A program made the position numbers and the translations under genes. The notes beneath the pieces were generated by a model. It saw only the letters and a list, made by a program, of their open reading frames with translations. It ran no database searches and was not told the origin of the DNA. Source: Erythrobacter litoralis (lineage in GTDB: Bacteria > Pseudomonadota > Alphaproteobacteria > Sphingomonadales > Sphingomonadaceae). Taken from it: a stretch of 64,000 bases of DNA. Where the stretch lies: the NCBI RefSeq assembly GCF_001719165.1, contig NZ_CP017057.1, positions 1,550,001-1,614,000 of the forward strand, read 5' to 3'. Each line of letters opens with the position of its first letter. Position 1 is the first letter of the stretch. Of the stretch, positions 1-11,535 are shown piece by piece.

Positions 1-758
1 AGCGCGTCGAGCTGCGCCTGTGCGGTTCGCCCTGCATTGCCGACCTGGTTTGATACATCGCGCGCCGAATTGGCGATGACCGGGAGGTCGTCACGGAGCC
101 GATTCATATTGGCAAGCGCGGTCTCGCTGGCCGAGCCGATCGCTTCGACCTGCGCTCCATTGTCGGTGATCAGCTGCTGCAGCTCGCCCGCGTGGCTCGA
201 AATCCGTTCGCTTGCGATACGGCCTAGCGATTCCAGCTCACGCGATTGCGCGGCCAGAAATTCGCGAGCCAGGCTGAGTTCGCGATTGACGACCCCAAGC
301 CTCTCTTCGAGCTGGGCGCTCTCACGGCTGAGCATCGCGGCGGAGCTGGCGAAGCGTTTCGCTTCGGCCCGCGAATTGCGCATTGCGATGAGATAGGCGA
401 CGCCGATGAGAAGCACCGGAACCGACCAGTCGATGATCCAGCGGGTCCATTCGGTGGGCGGGGCGGAGGCGGCGGTCGAGAGTTCGTCTCTTAGGGCCCA
501 GCCGTAAAAGGCGCTCCACCCAAAAACAGCCAGGCCGGCGAGCAGCGGGCCGACCCAGCCAAAACGGACAGGCGGCGAAGCGGCAATGCCGTCGTCCTCT
601 TCCGGCTGTGCCCAGCTATCGTCGTTCTCATCTTCTGTGGGCAAGGCCGTGTCTTCTTCGCCCTTGCTCTCGGAAGGGAGAGACTTTTGCGCCGCATCGT
701 TCGGTTCCTGCGGGCCTGCGCCCCGGCCGATCGCTCTGATATGATGACCACCCGACAT
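1..758 (-). CDS. coiled-coil inner-membrane protein, 3' end cut by window edge
   Basis: The frame stays open from an ATG at 758 to the left edge, about 252 residues. The first 65 or so are hydrophilic and rich in Glu, Asp and Pro. Two hydrophobic segments follow, near residues 67-87 and 105-122, separated by a short loop. The rest is a long helical, coiled-coil-like region rich in Ala, Glu, Leu, Arg and Gln, resembling the stalk of a chemoreceptor-like or RmuC-like protein. No catalytic motif is visible. It is divergent from the Hpt-like gene, with about 70 bases between them. The function is unknown; a membrane-anchored scaffold is only a guess. The hydropathy pattern and steady codon use make the reading frame convincing. 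Confidence 0.7.
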   Translation of the reverse strand, partial: MSGGHHIRAIGRGAGPQEPNDAAQKSLPSESKGEEDTALPTEDENDDSWAQPEEDDGIAASPPVRFGWVGPLLAGLAVFGWSAFYGWALRDELSTAASAPPTEWTRWIIDWSVPVLLIGVAYLIAMRNSRAEAKRFASSAAMLSRESAQLEERLGVVNRELSLAREFLAAQSRELESLGRIASERISSHAGELQQLITDNGAQVEAIGSASETALANMNRLRDDLPVIANSARDVSNQVGNAGRTAQAQLDA

Positions 759-826
759 AGACAATCAATACCATACCCGGTGACATGATAAACCCCGCTT
801 TAACTCCATCGCGGATAAGAGGGGGC

Positions 827-1138
827 ATGGCGTATGAAAGCGGTGCCCTGGATGCGACGATCGCGGCGGCAGCGGGAGATGATTCCGCGCTGATGGGGGA
901 ACTGCGCAAGGCCTTTCTCGACAGCGCCGCGCGCCAGCTCGACCTGCTGCGGCGTTCGCGCTGCGATGGAAACTGGAATGTCGCCGCGATGCGTCTCAAG
1001 GGGCTGGCAGCGAGCTTCCATGCTCAGGACTTGCTGGGAGCAGCCGAGAACGCGCTTGCGTCGGCACCGGGCGATCCTGCTGCTATCCGCGAAATCGACA
1101 AGGTGATCGCCAGATTTTCGGGTCGCTCCGACGCCTGA
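827..1138 (+). CDS. Hpt-domain-like protein lacking the phospho-histidine
   Basis: This small helical protein of about 103 residues has the Hpt pattern of a helix hairpin around a conserved Leu-Lys-Gly. In active Hpt proteins the phosphorylated His lies two residues before that motif. Here the segment reads AAMRLKGLAASFHA, so the His position is Met (residue 55 from this start). The later His in SFHA is not at the acceptor position. I chose the ATG at 827 because a purine-rich AAGAGGGGG stretch lies directly before it. An in-frame ATG at 785 would add 14 residues. It heads a co-directional run ending in a kinase-like gene, so a phosphate-independent adaptor role is possible but inferred. Confidence 0.7.
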   Translation: MAYESGALDATIAAAAGDDSALMGELRKAFLDSAARQLDLLRRSRCDGNWNVAAMRLKGLAASFHAQDLLGAAENALASAPGDPAAIREIDKVIARFSGRSDA

Positions 1139-1229
1139 TCTGTCCATAATCGCGACGAACCGCACGCCGCGCGCTTGAAGCGGGGCGGGACAGGGGCGTA
1201 GCGAGGTCCCTTCACGGTCCGGGGACATC

Positions 1230-2441
1230 ATGGTTCGCACAGCCCTTCTGGCAGCTCTCGATGAAAGCGAAGAAGGCGGCTTGCGCGCTGAACTGGCGCT
1301 CGGCGGGCGGAGCGTGCTTGCCTGGCAGTGCGAGGCGGTGCGCTCGCTGGGTTGCGAAAAGGTCGTTTGCCTGATCCGCAGGTTGGGCGAGGAGATCATC
1401 GCTCTCCAGCGCGCTGTCGAAGCCGATGGCGGCGAATTCCATGCGGTGCGCTCAGGACTGCAATTGCCCGGCCTGATCAAGGCCGAGGATGAACTGGTCG
1501 TGATGCTCGACGGGCTGATCGCCGAGCGCGGCGCCATCGAAGCCGTTGCTTGCCAGGATGGAGCTCTGCTGAAGGGTGTCGCGACCATCGCCGCCAGTCA
1601 CCCGCTGGCGCAAAGCTGTCCGCAGGCTTTCGAACGGATAGACCGCGAACGCAGCTGGGCAGGGCTGATAGTGATGCGAGCGGCACCAGTGCAACAACTT
1701 GCGGATCTGCCCGGAGATGGTTCGACCGTTTCGCTTCTCCTGCGCCTAGCCCTGCAGGCGGGCACGCCGTGCCGCGAGATCGGTGTCGAAGCGCTGGCGG
1801 AGGGCGATTGGCTGCTCGCGACCTCGAGCGAGGTGCTGGAGGCGCGCGAACAGGTGCTGATCGACCGTACTCTGGACGAGACCCCCTGGAGTGGACCCGG
1901 GCGCGCGCTGGCGCAGGAGATCGCCCGGCGCATCGCGCCAAGAGGACTCGCCATCGGTCCGCTTGCCGGAGCCGGATTGGCGGCGCTTCTCATGGTTCTG
2001 GGGGCAGGACTGGCCTTGCTCGGTTGGGGCGCGACGGGCCTTGCGTTGGCATCGGCGGGGGCCTTCGCCGCAGCATGGTCGGATGAAGCGTCGAAGCTGG
2101 CGCGCGAGCTCGCGGGTGAGCGGAAACGCGCGATATCTCACGCCGGACAAGATGCCTTGCTCGATGGTCTTGCAAGTGTTGCCCTTATCGGCGCAGTGAT
2201 CTCGTCCGGCGACGGATCGATTTCCAGCCTTGGCGCGGCTGCGCTGGGTCCTTTTGCAATCGGGCTCTCGAGGCTTGCGGCGGGTATCTCCGGTCCGCTC
2301 GCGCGGGCCTTCTGGCAGGACCGCACTGTGCAACTCGCGATCTTTGCGCTCGCTGGCAGTTTCGGCCTGCTCGGGCCGGTCATCGCCTTGGTCGGGCTCG
2401 CCGCGCTCACGCAATTGCTGCTGCGCTCCGGGCGCGATTGA
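1230..2441 (+). CDS. nucleotidyltransferase-like membrane protein
   Basis: The protein has 403 residues. Residues 1-215 look like a Rossmann-type NTP-transferase fold: an early LGGRSVL segment, a following helix, CEKVVCLIRR, and VVMLDG near residue 90, as in MobA/GalU-type enzymes. The usual nucleotide-binding G-x-G-x-R loop is not clear. Residues 230-400 carry several hydrophobic helices. A fusion of nucleotidyltransferase and CDP-alcohol phosphotransferase is known from inositol-phosphate enzymes, but the diagnostic DG-x2-AR motif is absent. It may therefore be a degenerate relative; this is inference. It lies between the Hpt-like gene and two further co-oriented genes, 40 bases before the next start. 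Confidence 0.6.
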   Translation: MVRTALLAALDESEEGGLRAELALGGRSVLAWQCEAVRSLGCEKVVCLIRRLGEEIIALQRAVEADGGEFHAVRSGLQLPGLIKAEDELVVMLDGLIAERGAIEAVACQDGALLKGVATIAASHPLAQSCPQAFERIDRERSWAGLIVMRAAPVQQLADLPGDGSTVSLLLRLALQAGTPCREIGVEALAEGDWLLATSSEVLEAREQVLIDRTLDETPWSGPGRALAQEIARRIAPRGLAIGPLAGAGLAALLMVLGAGLALLGWGATGLALASAGAFAAAWSDEASKLARELAGERKRAISHAGQDALLDGLASVALIGAVISSGDGSISSLGAAALGPFAIGLSRLAAGISGPLARAFWQDRTVQLAIFALAGSFGLLGPVIALVGLAALTQLLLRSGRD

Positions 2442-2481
2442 GCTAACGCAGACTTAACTATACCCCTGTAAGCGGCAAAAT

Positions 2482-3465
2482 ATGGCGCAGCCTGCAACGA
2501 GCATTTCCGGGGATCTCACCAGCGTCGAGGGCCTCCTCAGGGAGGAACTCGCACGCGGGGACCGTTCGCTTCGCGGCGTCGCCCCGGTGCTCGCGCATAT
2601 GCTCGCTAGCCCGGGCAACGCGATGGTCACCGATGCGATCGTCGCGCGGGTGCGGGGTATGCTAGAGCATCTTGCGCGGCAATTGCTCGCAGCCGAGCGG
2701 GCTGAAAGAATGGGGGACGCCGCCCGCGGCAGTGCCGACCCACCCGAAGACGTCGATGCGCTCGCGGCATGGCTTGCATCGGATCATGTCGTGCTTGGCC
2801 ATTCCTATGTCCTCGCGATGGAGAGCCACCTTGCGGAACGGCTTGAACGACGCGCGTCGGTCGATCCGGTACTGAGCCCGCTTTTGCAGGAACTGATCGC
2901 CTCGGAAAAGCCCGCGACCGCCGAACTGGCGATGGCGACCCTCGCCGCCCAGTCCCGCTTCATCCAGAGCCAGCGCCGCATGGACATGCCACTGGCAGAA
3001 CTTCCCGCCGAACTTTTCCTGAGTGTGATCGAATGCTGGCAGAATGCCGCCAGCGAAAGCAACGGTGAAGACGTGCCCAGAGGGGCAGTCGACCGCCTCA
3101 AGCGCTCCTATGACGAAGGTGCGAGCCGCGGCGGGCTTCTCGCGCGGCTCGTGTCGGCTATGGGAAATGGAGCGGTCGCAGCGCTCGAGCTCGAACATGC
3201 GGGCCTTGCCCTGTTCGCCACTGCACTGGCCTCACGGACCCGCCAGCCGCGGGACAATGCGGTCATTGCCTGCCACGAGAGCCAGGCCGCGCGGCTCGCG
3301 CTTGCCTTTCGCGCGGCCGGAATGGATGCGGCGGCGATCGAAAGGCAGTTTCTTGTGCTCGAACCCGGTATCAGCGTCCCCGAGGTGATCGGAAAACTGG
3401 CGCCTGATCGGGCGCAGGCGATCCTGGCCCAGTCCGAAGCGCGCGTCATGGACATCGAACGATGA
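2482..3465 (+). CDS. uncharacterised helical protein in signalling-like cluster
   Basis: A predicted soluble protein of 327 residues, almost entirely helical and rich in Ala, Leu, Glu and Arg, with no signal peptide, membrane segment or catalytic motif I recognise. Its stop codon overlaps the start of the kinase-like gene by four bases (ATGA at 3462-3465), so the two are probably translationally coupled and may act together. Repeated helices could form a protein-interaction surface. It has some flavour of the alphaproteobacterial DUF2336 proteins, but I could not match a defining motif and do not assign it. Confidence 0.65.
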   Translation: MAQPATSISGDLTSVEGLLREELARGDRSLRGVAPVLAHMLASPGNAMVTDAIVARVRGMLEHLARQLLAAERAERMGDAARGSADPPEDVDALAAWLASDHVVLGHSYVLAMESHLAERLERRASVDPVLSPLLQELIASEKPATAELAMATLAAQSRFIQSQRRMDMPLAELPAELFLSVIECWQNAASESNGEDVPRGAVDRLKRSYDEGASRGGLLARLVSAMGNGAVAALELEHAGLALFATALASRTRQPRDNAVIACHESQAARLALAFRAAGMDAAAIERQFLVLEPGISVPEVIGKLAPDRAQAILAQSEARVMDIER

Positions 3466-4892
3466 TCGAGCGGGGCGATACCTTGCTCGCAGCGCGCGGG
3501 CTGACCGATGCGGACGATCGTCTGGTCAATGCGGACGAGCCGCTTGCTGAGCTTCAGATCGCTTGCGGTGGCAGGATCCCGGGTATGCTCGCGGTTCCCG
3601 AATTGCTCGAACTCGTACGGCAGGCGCGCGGTATGGGGCTTCGCATCGCGCGCGAATTCGGCGCCCACGACGGCGAAGAACTGGTGACCGGCTTCGTGCG
3701 CATTCAACCCCGACCCGATAGCGAGGGGGCAGGATGCGAGGTGCTGGTGGAGAACTGGCAGCGCCATCCGCGCACGCTCGCCGGGGCCGGCGAATTCGCC
3801 GAGCAACTCGATGCGATCGACCGGGCAAGCGCGGAGGCGAGTGGGCGGCTCGATGCGCGACAGCGGGTGCAGCTCGTGAATGCCGGTGCTCCCGATGCGC
3901 AAGAGCTCGAACAGGCGATCGCGCGCGAGCCGGGCCGGGTGTGGACCGATTACGTGACGCTCCAGGGTATCGCGCACCGCCAACCGCTCCACTGGCGCCT
4001 GCTGGACGGAGCGCACTGTCTTCTGCCCGGATCACAGCGGTCTTGGCGCATCCGACTGCTCCCGCTGGGCTCCGTGAGCACTGCACCGGCCGGGTTCGAG
4101 TGGCTGCTTGTCCCCGAAGAGCCGCTGGCCGAATCGCTCGGACACGGGGACGAGGAGAAGCAAGCGGCTTCTGGGCACAGCAGACTCATCGGCAGCGCGC
4201 TGACCCCGGTCCTGCGCCAGCCGATCGCGCGCATCATCGCCAATGCCGAGACGATCCGCGCCCGCCTCGCGGGGCCCTTGCGCGAGGAATACACCGAATA
4301 TGCCGGCACCATAGCCGCAGCGGGCCAGCACCTGTCGGGCATGCTCGATGATCTCGCCGATCTCGAGGTGGTCGAGGCGCCTGGCTTCTCGACCGCGCGG
4401 GAAAAGGTCGATCTCGCCGATGCGGCGCGCCGGGCCGCAGGGATCCTGGGCGTGCGGGCGCAGGGCCGCGATATCGTCCTCGACCTGCCGGGGGAAGGCG
4501 ACGATTGCCTTGCAACGGCAGAGTTCCGGCGGGTGCTGCAGGTCCTGATGAATGTGATCGGCAATGCGATCGCCTATTCGCCTGCCGGGAGCCGCGTGAC
4601 GGTGCGCACGCACCGGGCTGAGGGCGAGGAAGGGCAGCACCGTGTTGCCGTCACGGTCTCCGACGAGGGACCGGGCGTAACCGAGCAGCAGGCAACTCGC
4701 ATCTTCGACAAGTTCGAGCGCCTTGGGCGCGACAATGATGGCGGTTCCGGACTGGGACTTTACATTTCGCGCCGACTTGCCCGGGCAATGGGCGGCGATC
4801 TTACGGTATCCGGACCTGAGAGCGGGGCCGAAGTGGGTGGTGCGGTCTTTCGGCTCGACCTTCCCGCCTATCCTGCCGGAAAGCCTGCCTAG
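3462..4892 (+). CDS. histidine-kinase-like protein without phospho-acceptor His
   Basis: The protein has 476 residues. Residues 1-220 form a sensor-like region with no membrane helix. Residues 240-305 match a dimerisation helix pair, and residues 315-468 a HATPase domain. The ATP-binding boxes look intact: N box at NVIGNAI (364-370), G1 at DEGPG (401-405) and G2 at GGSGLGL (427-433). The H box normally reads S-H-E-L-R-T-P-L; here it is T-P-V-L-R-Q-P-I, so the acceptor His is Pro249. It may bind ATP but probably cannot autophosphorylate in the usual way. It overlaps the upstream gene by four bases and ends in a four-base convergent overlap with the next gene. Confidence 0.8.
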   Translation: MIERGDTLLAARGLTDADDRLVNADEPLAELQIACGGRIPGMLAVPELLELVRQARGMGLRIAREFGAHDGEELVTGFVRIQPRPDSEGAGCEVLVENWQRHPRTLAGAGEFAEQLDAIDRASAEASGRLDARQRVQLVNAGAPDAQELEQAIAREPGRVWTDYVTLQGIAHRQPLHWRLLDGAHCLLPGSQRSWRIRLLPLGSVSTAPAGFEWLLVPEEPLAESLGHGDEEKQAASGHSRLIGSALTPVLRQPIARIIANAETIRARLAGPLREEYTEYAGTIAAAGQHLSGMLDDLADLEVVEAPGFSTAREKVDLADAARRAAGILGVRAQGRDIVLDLPGEGDDCLATAEFRRVLQVLMNVIGNAIAYSPAGSRVTVRTHRAEGEEGQHRVAVTVSDEGPGVTEQQATRIFDKFERLGRDNDGGSGLGLYISRRLARAMGGDLTVSGPESGAEVGGAVFRLDLPAYPAGKPA

Positions 4893-5101
4893 CGTCGGCC
4901 GATCCGGCTTCCCGCCCAGATTAACAGCGCTCCGATCACTGCTGCAATGCCGCCATAGAGCGCCCATTCGCGCTGTGCGAGCATGAAGCTGCCCGGCGGC
5001 CACATGACAATTCCAAGTCCCTGTAGCGCCCAGAACGCGCCCGAAAAGGCAAGGGCGGCCCCCAGCACCTGCACAGCAAGCACCAGAAAGGACCGCCCCA
5101 T
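4889..5101 (-). CDS. small two-helix membrane protein
   Basis: A 70-residue protein with two hydrophobic helices, near residues 5-33 and 45-64, ending in a short basic tail (SRIGRR). No family is recognised. Its stop overlaps the end of the convergent kinase-like gene by four bases, and its start lies 20 bases past the citrate synthase stop codon on the same strand. It could therefore be co-transcribed as the last gene after gltA. The membrane character supports a real gene more than length does. Confidence 0.55.
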   Translation of the reverse strand: MGRSFLVLAVQVLGAALAFSGAFWALQGLGIVMWPPGSFMLAQREWALYGGIAAVIGALLIWAGSRIGRR

Positions 5102-5121
5102 CGTGCCTTACCGGTAAGCGC

Positions 5122-6408
5122 CTAGCGCTTGTCGAGTGGCACGTAATCGCGCTCTGTCGGGCCGGTGTACAGCTGGCGCGGGCGGCCGATAACCTGGGCG
5201 GGATCGGAAATCATCTCGTTCCACTGTGCGACCCAGCCAACCGTGCGAGCGAGGGCGAAGAGCGCGGTAAACCTGGTGGTCGGGAAACCGATCGCCGACA
5301 GGATGATACCGGAATAAAAGTCCACGTTCGGGAACAGCTTCTTTTCCTTGAAGTAGTCGTCGCTGAGAGCGATTTCCTCGAGCCGGAGCGCGGTTTCGAA
5401 CACGGGGTCTTGCACGTTCAGCGCCTCGAACACTTCGCGCACGGTCTTCTGCATGACGGTCGCGCGCGGGTCGTAATTCTTGTAGACGCGGTGACCGAAG
5501 CCCATCAGGCGGAACGGGTCGTTCTTGTCCTTGGCGCGCTCGATATAGTGCGGGATCTTGTCCGGCGTACCGATCTCGCGCAGCATGTTGAGCGCGGCTT
5601 CGTTCGCGCCGCCATGCGCCGGACCCCACAGGCAGGCGATGCCGGCGGCGATGCAGGCGAACGGGTTCGCGCCCGACGAACCGGCGAGACGCACGGTCGA
5701 GGTCGAGGCGTTCTGTTCATGGTCGGCATGGAGGATGAAGATCCGGTCCATCGCCTTTTCCACCGCCGGAATGACCTCGTATTCCTCGGCCGGAACGCCG
5801 AAGGTCATGCGCAGGAAGTTGCCGGTATAGCTGAGGTTGTTGTCCGGCTGCATGAAGGGCTGGCCGACGGCGTACTTGTAGGCCATCGCAGCGATCGTCG
5901 GCATCTTGGCGATCAGGCGGTGCGATGAGATCTTGCGGTGCTCGGGGTCCGAGATGTCCGTGCTGTCATGGTAGAACGCCGACAGCGCGCCGACGACGCC
6001 GCACATGATCGCCATCGGGTGCGCGTCGCGGCGGAAGCCCTGGTAGAACTGGCGCAGCTGCTCGTGCAGCATCGTGTGACGGGTGATGGTGTAATTGAAG
6101 TCGTCGAATTCCTCACTGCTCGGAAGCTCGCCGTTCAGCAGGAGATAGGCGACCTCCATGAAGGAGGAATGTTCGGCCAGCTGGCCGATCGGATACCCGC
6201 GGTGCAGCAGAACGCCTTCATTGCCGTCAATGTAGGTCAGTGCGCTTTCGCAGCTGGCGGTCGACTTGTAGCCCGGATCGAAGGTGAAATGGCCGGTCGA
6301 CCCGTACAGCTTGCGGATGTCGACGACATCCGGTCCGGTGCTGCCGCTGAGGACGGGAAATTCGTGGGTTTCGCCGCCAAGCTCGAGTGTCGCGTGCTTG
6401 TCTGCCAA
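5122..6408 (-). CDS. gltA: citrate synthase, type II
   Basis: Condenses acetyl-CoA and oxaloacetate to citrate, the entry step of the TCA cycle. The 428-residue length is that of the proteobacterial hexameric type. Active-site elements are all present: HADHEQ near residue 228, GPAHGGANE near 265, [13 protein letters not shown] near 305 and the Asp of DFYSG near 363. The N-terminal beta-rich extension of type II enzymes is also present. The start is TTG (6408-6406), chosen because a strong AGGAGA (6415-6420) sits at ideal distance and the product begins with the usual ADKHATL. It follows gltX on the same strand by 55 bases. Confidence 0.96.
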   Translation of the reverse strand: MADKHATLELGGETHEFPVLSGSTGPDVVDIRKLYGSTGHFTFDPGYKSTASCESALTYIDGNEGVLLHRGYPIGQLAEHSSFMEVAYLLLNGELPSSEEFDDFNYTITRHTMLHEQLRQFYQGFRRDAHPMAIMCGVVGALSAFYHDSTDISDPEHRKISSHRLIAKMPTIAAMAYKYAVGQPFMQPDNNLSYTGNFLRMTFGVPAEEYEVIPAVEKAMDRIFILHADHEQNASTSTVRLAGSSGANPFACIAAGIACLWGPAHGGANEAALNMLREIGTPDKIPHYIERAKDKNDPFRLMGFGHRVYKNYDPRATVMQKTVREVFEALNVQDPVFETALRLEEIALSDDYFKEKKLFPNVDFYSGIILSAIGFPTTRFTALFALARTVGWVAQWNEMISDPAQVIGRPRQLYTGPTERDYVPLDKR

Positions 6409-6463
6409 GATGTGTCTCCTGCTCTATCCTTTGCCCCTTCGCGCCTTCGCGCTGCGGCGACTG

Positions 6464-7879
6464 TCAGGCCGCCTGCGCGTCGAGCCGTGCAAGGGCTTCT
6501 TCCCGTCCCAAGAGGACCAGAACATCGAAAATACCGGGCGAGGTCGTCGTCCCGGTGAGTGCGGCGCGCATCGGTTGCGCAAGCTTGCCGAGGCCCAATC
6601 CCAGTTCCTCCGCAAGCGCCTTCGTAGTGGCTTCGAGAGCCTCGCTTGTCCAGTGATTTTCCTGCGCCAAAGCACGGGAAACCAGTGCAAGCCGCGCACG
6701 TGCCTCATCATCCAGAAGGCTTGACGCTTTCTCCGTCATCTCAAGCGGCCGGGTGGCGAAGAGAAACCCTGCACCTTCAGATATTTCGTTCAGGTTCCTC
6801 GCACGCACTTTAAGGACTGACATGGCCTCGACGAGCAGCGCCCGGTCAGCGCCTTCGGGCAGGCGCGGCAGGACCAGATCGGCCAGCATCGCATCGTCTG
6901 CCTCGCGGATGTAATGTCCGTTGAGATTCTCCAGCTTCTTGAGGTCGAAGCGCGAAGGACTCTTGCCGACACCGGACAGGTCGAACAGCTCGATCGCTTC
7001 GGCGCGGCTGATTTCCTCGCGGTCGCCGTACCCCCAGCCGAGCCGCAGCAGGTAGTTGAACATCGCATCGGGTAGGATGCCGAGTTCGTCGCGATAACTC
7101 GCCACCCCGACTGCGCCGTGGCGCTTCGACATCTTCGCTCCGTCGGACCCGTGGATCAGCGGGATGTGGGCATAGACCGGATCCTCCCAGCCGCCCTCGA
7201 TTTCCTGCATCGCGCCATAGATCGGCAGCTGGCGAAAGGCGTTGTTGAGATGGTCGTCGCCGCGGATGACATGGGTGACGCCCATGTCGTGGTCGTCGAC
7301 CACCACGGCGAGCATGTAGGTCGGCGTCCCGTCGGCGCGCAGGATGATGTAGTCGTCGATCTCCTCGTTGGCGACCGAGACGCGGCCCTGGACCTTGTCC
7401 TCGATCGTCATGACACCAGCGATCGGGGTCTTGAGACGGATCGTGTAGGGCGCACCCTGCGGGGCCTCCGAAGGGTCGCGGTCGCGCCAGCGGCCGTCGT
7501 AGCGCATCGGCTTCTTCTGCGCGCGCTGTTCGGCGCGCATTTCCTCAAGTTCCTCGGGCGTGGCGAAGCACTTGTAGGCATGGCCGGCCTCAAGCAGCTT
7601 GAGTGCCACCTCGGCATGACGCTCGGCCCGCTCGGACTGGAATACGGGCTCCTCATCATAGTCGAGGCCCAGCCATTCGAGACCCTCCAGGATCTTGTCG
7701 ATCGCCTCCTGCGTCGAGCGCTTCTTGTCGGTGTCCTCGATCCTGAGCAGGGCCTTGCCACCATGATGGCGCGCATAAAGCCAGTTGAACAGCGCGGTAC
7801 GGGCACCGCCGATATGGAGGAAGCCGGTCGGCGACGGGGCGAAGCGGGTAATGACGGGCGCGATGCTTTCGCTTGCCAT
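6464..7879 (-). CDS. gltX: glutamyl-tRNA synthetase
   Basis: Charges tRNA-Glu (and in many alphaproteobacteria tRNA-Gln) with glutamate. The class I signatures are clear: HIGGARTAL near residue 21 and KMSKR near 248, with an anticodon-binding helical C-terminus. The length is about 471 residues, normal for bacterial GluRS. I use the ATG at 7879, giving the conserved early [12 protein letters not shown] spacing, with AAGGA 11 bases upstream; a TTG at 7900 would add seven residues. It is divergent from comEC, whose start lies 65 bases away, and is followed by gltA. Confidence 0.95.
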   Translation of the reverse strand: MASESIAPVITRFAPSPTGFLHIGGARTALFNWLYARHHGGKALLRIEDTDKKRSTQEAIDKILEGLEWLGLDYDEEPVFQSERAERHAEVALKLLEAGHAYKCFATPEELEEMRAEQRAQKKPMRYDGRWRDRDPSEAPQGAPYTIRLKTPIAGVMTIEDKVQGRVSVANEEIDDYIILRADGTPTYMLAVVVDDHDMGVTHVIRGDDHLNNAFRQLPIYGAMQEIEGGWEDPVYAHIPLIHGSDGAKMSKRHGAVGVASYRDELGILPDAMFNYLLRLGWGYGDREEISRAEAIELFDLSGVGKSPSRFDLKKLENLNGHYIREADDAMLADLVLPRLPEGADRALLVEAMSVLKVRARNLNEISEGAGFLFATRPLEMTEKASSLLDDEARARLALVSRALAQENHWTSEALEATTKALAEELGLGLGKLAQPMRAALTGTTTSPGIFDVLVLLGREEALARLDAQAA

Positions 7880-8905
7880 GGGGTCCGAATTCCTTTTCAA
7901 TACGGCGTCATCCGACTGGCCTGGACCCTGGGGGGAGGTGGCCGATGGGCAACACGCCGATCATACCGATTGGGGACGGTGCCGATGGCAGCGATGCTGC
8001 CGTGGCTGCCGCCGGAAACTCTCCCGCGCGCCCTTGGCAAACGCATCCCGGCTTGTCCAGCACCGGTGGCAACGCAGGATGGTTCGGAATAGCCCTTTCG
8101 CAGGCCGAAAGGTTCCTGGCGGAGGCCGGTTTCGACCGTGCGCCGTGGCTTGCGGTGGCCTTTGCCTGCGGCATTCTCACCTGGTTCTCGTTGCCTGGGC
8201 CCTGGCAATGGATCGCCGCCATCGGTTCAAGCCTGCTCGTTGCCCTTGCGGCGCTGGCGATCTGGCCGAGCGGATCGGCAATTGCCGACGAGAGAGGTCA
8301 TCTGCGCCGCGCCATGATCGCGCTCGGCATCGTCTTTGCCGCAGGCATGACCGTGATCTGGGCCCGCTCGGAAATCATCGGGGCCGAGCCGATCGAACGC
8401 CCGCTGATCGAGCGCGTGCAGGGTTATGTCCTCGATCGCGAGGACCAGCCCTCCGACGAGCGGGTCCGCCTGACCCTGGCGGTCCGCGATGCCGCCACAG
8501 GCGAGAGCCGCAAGATCCGCGTCAACGTCCCGCTCGATGCGCTCGCAGAAGCGGGGGCCGAAGCGGGCGAGGGGGCCGCCGCGGAAGGGGCGGTGGTGCG
8601 AATGCGGGTTCGGCTCATGCCTCCGGCCAGCCCGATGCTGCCCGGGGCCTACGATTTCGCCCGCACCGCCTGGTTTCGGGGCCTCGCTGCGACCGGAAGG
8701 CTGATCGGGGATCTCGAGATCGTATAGCCTGCTGCGCGCGATCTGGGCATAGCCCCCGTGCAGCGTGGGCTTTCCCGGCATGTGCGGGCGCGGGTGGATG
8801 GATCGGCAGGCACCATTGCCGCTGCATTCGCCAGCGGCGATCGCGGGGCGATCGCAAAGACCGACGACGAAGCCATGCGCGATGCCGGCCTCACGCACCT
8901 CCTGT

Positions 8906-8911
8906 CCATCA
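8906..8911. repeat. left target-site duplication of the IS (CCATCA)
   Basis: CCATCA directly precedes the left end of the insertion sequence and is repeated at 11530-11535 after the right end. Six bases is within the 4-8 bp range of IS21-family elements. Deleting one copy with the element rejoins comEC in frame. Confidence 0.85.
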
Positions 8912-8959
8912 TGTAGCGCGACATTCAAGGTGAGAGTTGCGCGACGATCAGGATGAGAA
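8912..8959. repeat. left terminal repeats of the IS21-family element
   Basis: Two tandem, slightly diverged copies of a 21-bp repeat follow the TGTA end, spaced 23 bp apart. They pair with the two copies in inverted orientation at the right end. Such repeats are the expected IstA binding sites. Confidence 0.8.
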
Positions 8960-9013
8960 GTTGATTGTCGCGGCGCGACAGTTTGTGCGCATTCTGATTG
9001 TCGCTGGCAAGGG

Positions 9014-11481
<2,468 letters not shown>

Positions 11482-11482
11482 A

Positions 11483-11529
11483 TTCTCATCTTGATTGTCG
11501 CGCTTTCTCATCCTGATTGTCGCGCGACA
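11483..11529. repeat. right terminal repeats of the IS21-family element
   Basis: Two tandem copies (11483-11503 and 11505-11525), inverted relative to the left end, followed by the terminal GACA. The outer copy is closest to the consensus GCGCGACAATCAGGATGA. Confidence 0.8.
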
Positions 11530-11535
11530 CCATCA
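11530..11535. repeat. right target-site duplication of the IS (CCATCA)
   Basis: A second exact copy of CCATCA, directly after the right end. The comEC frame resumes with GC-GGG-TTG-CAT, giving the SGLHV part of the conserved motif. Confidence 0.85.
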
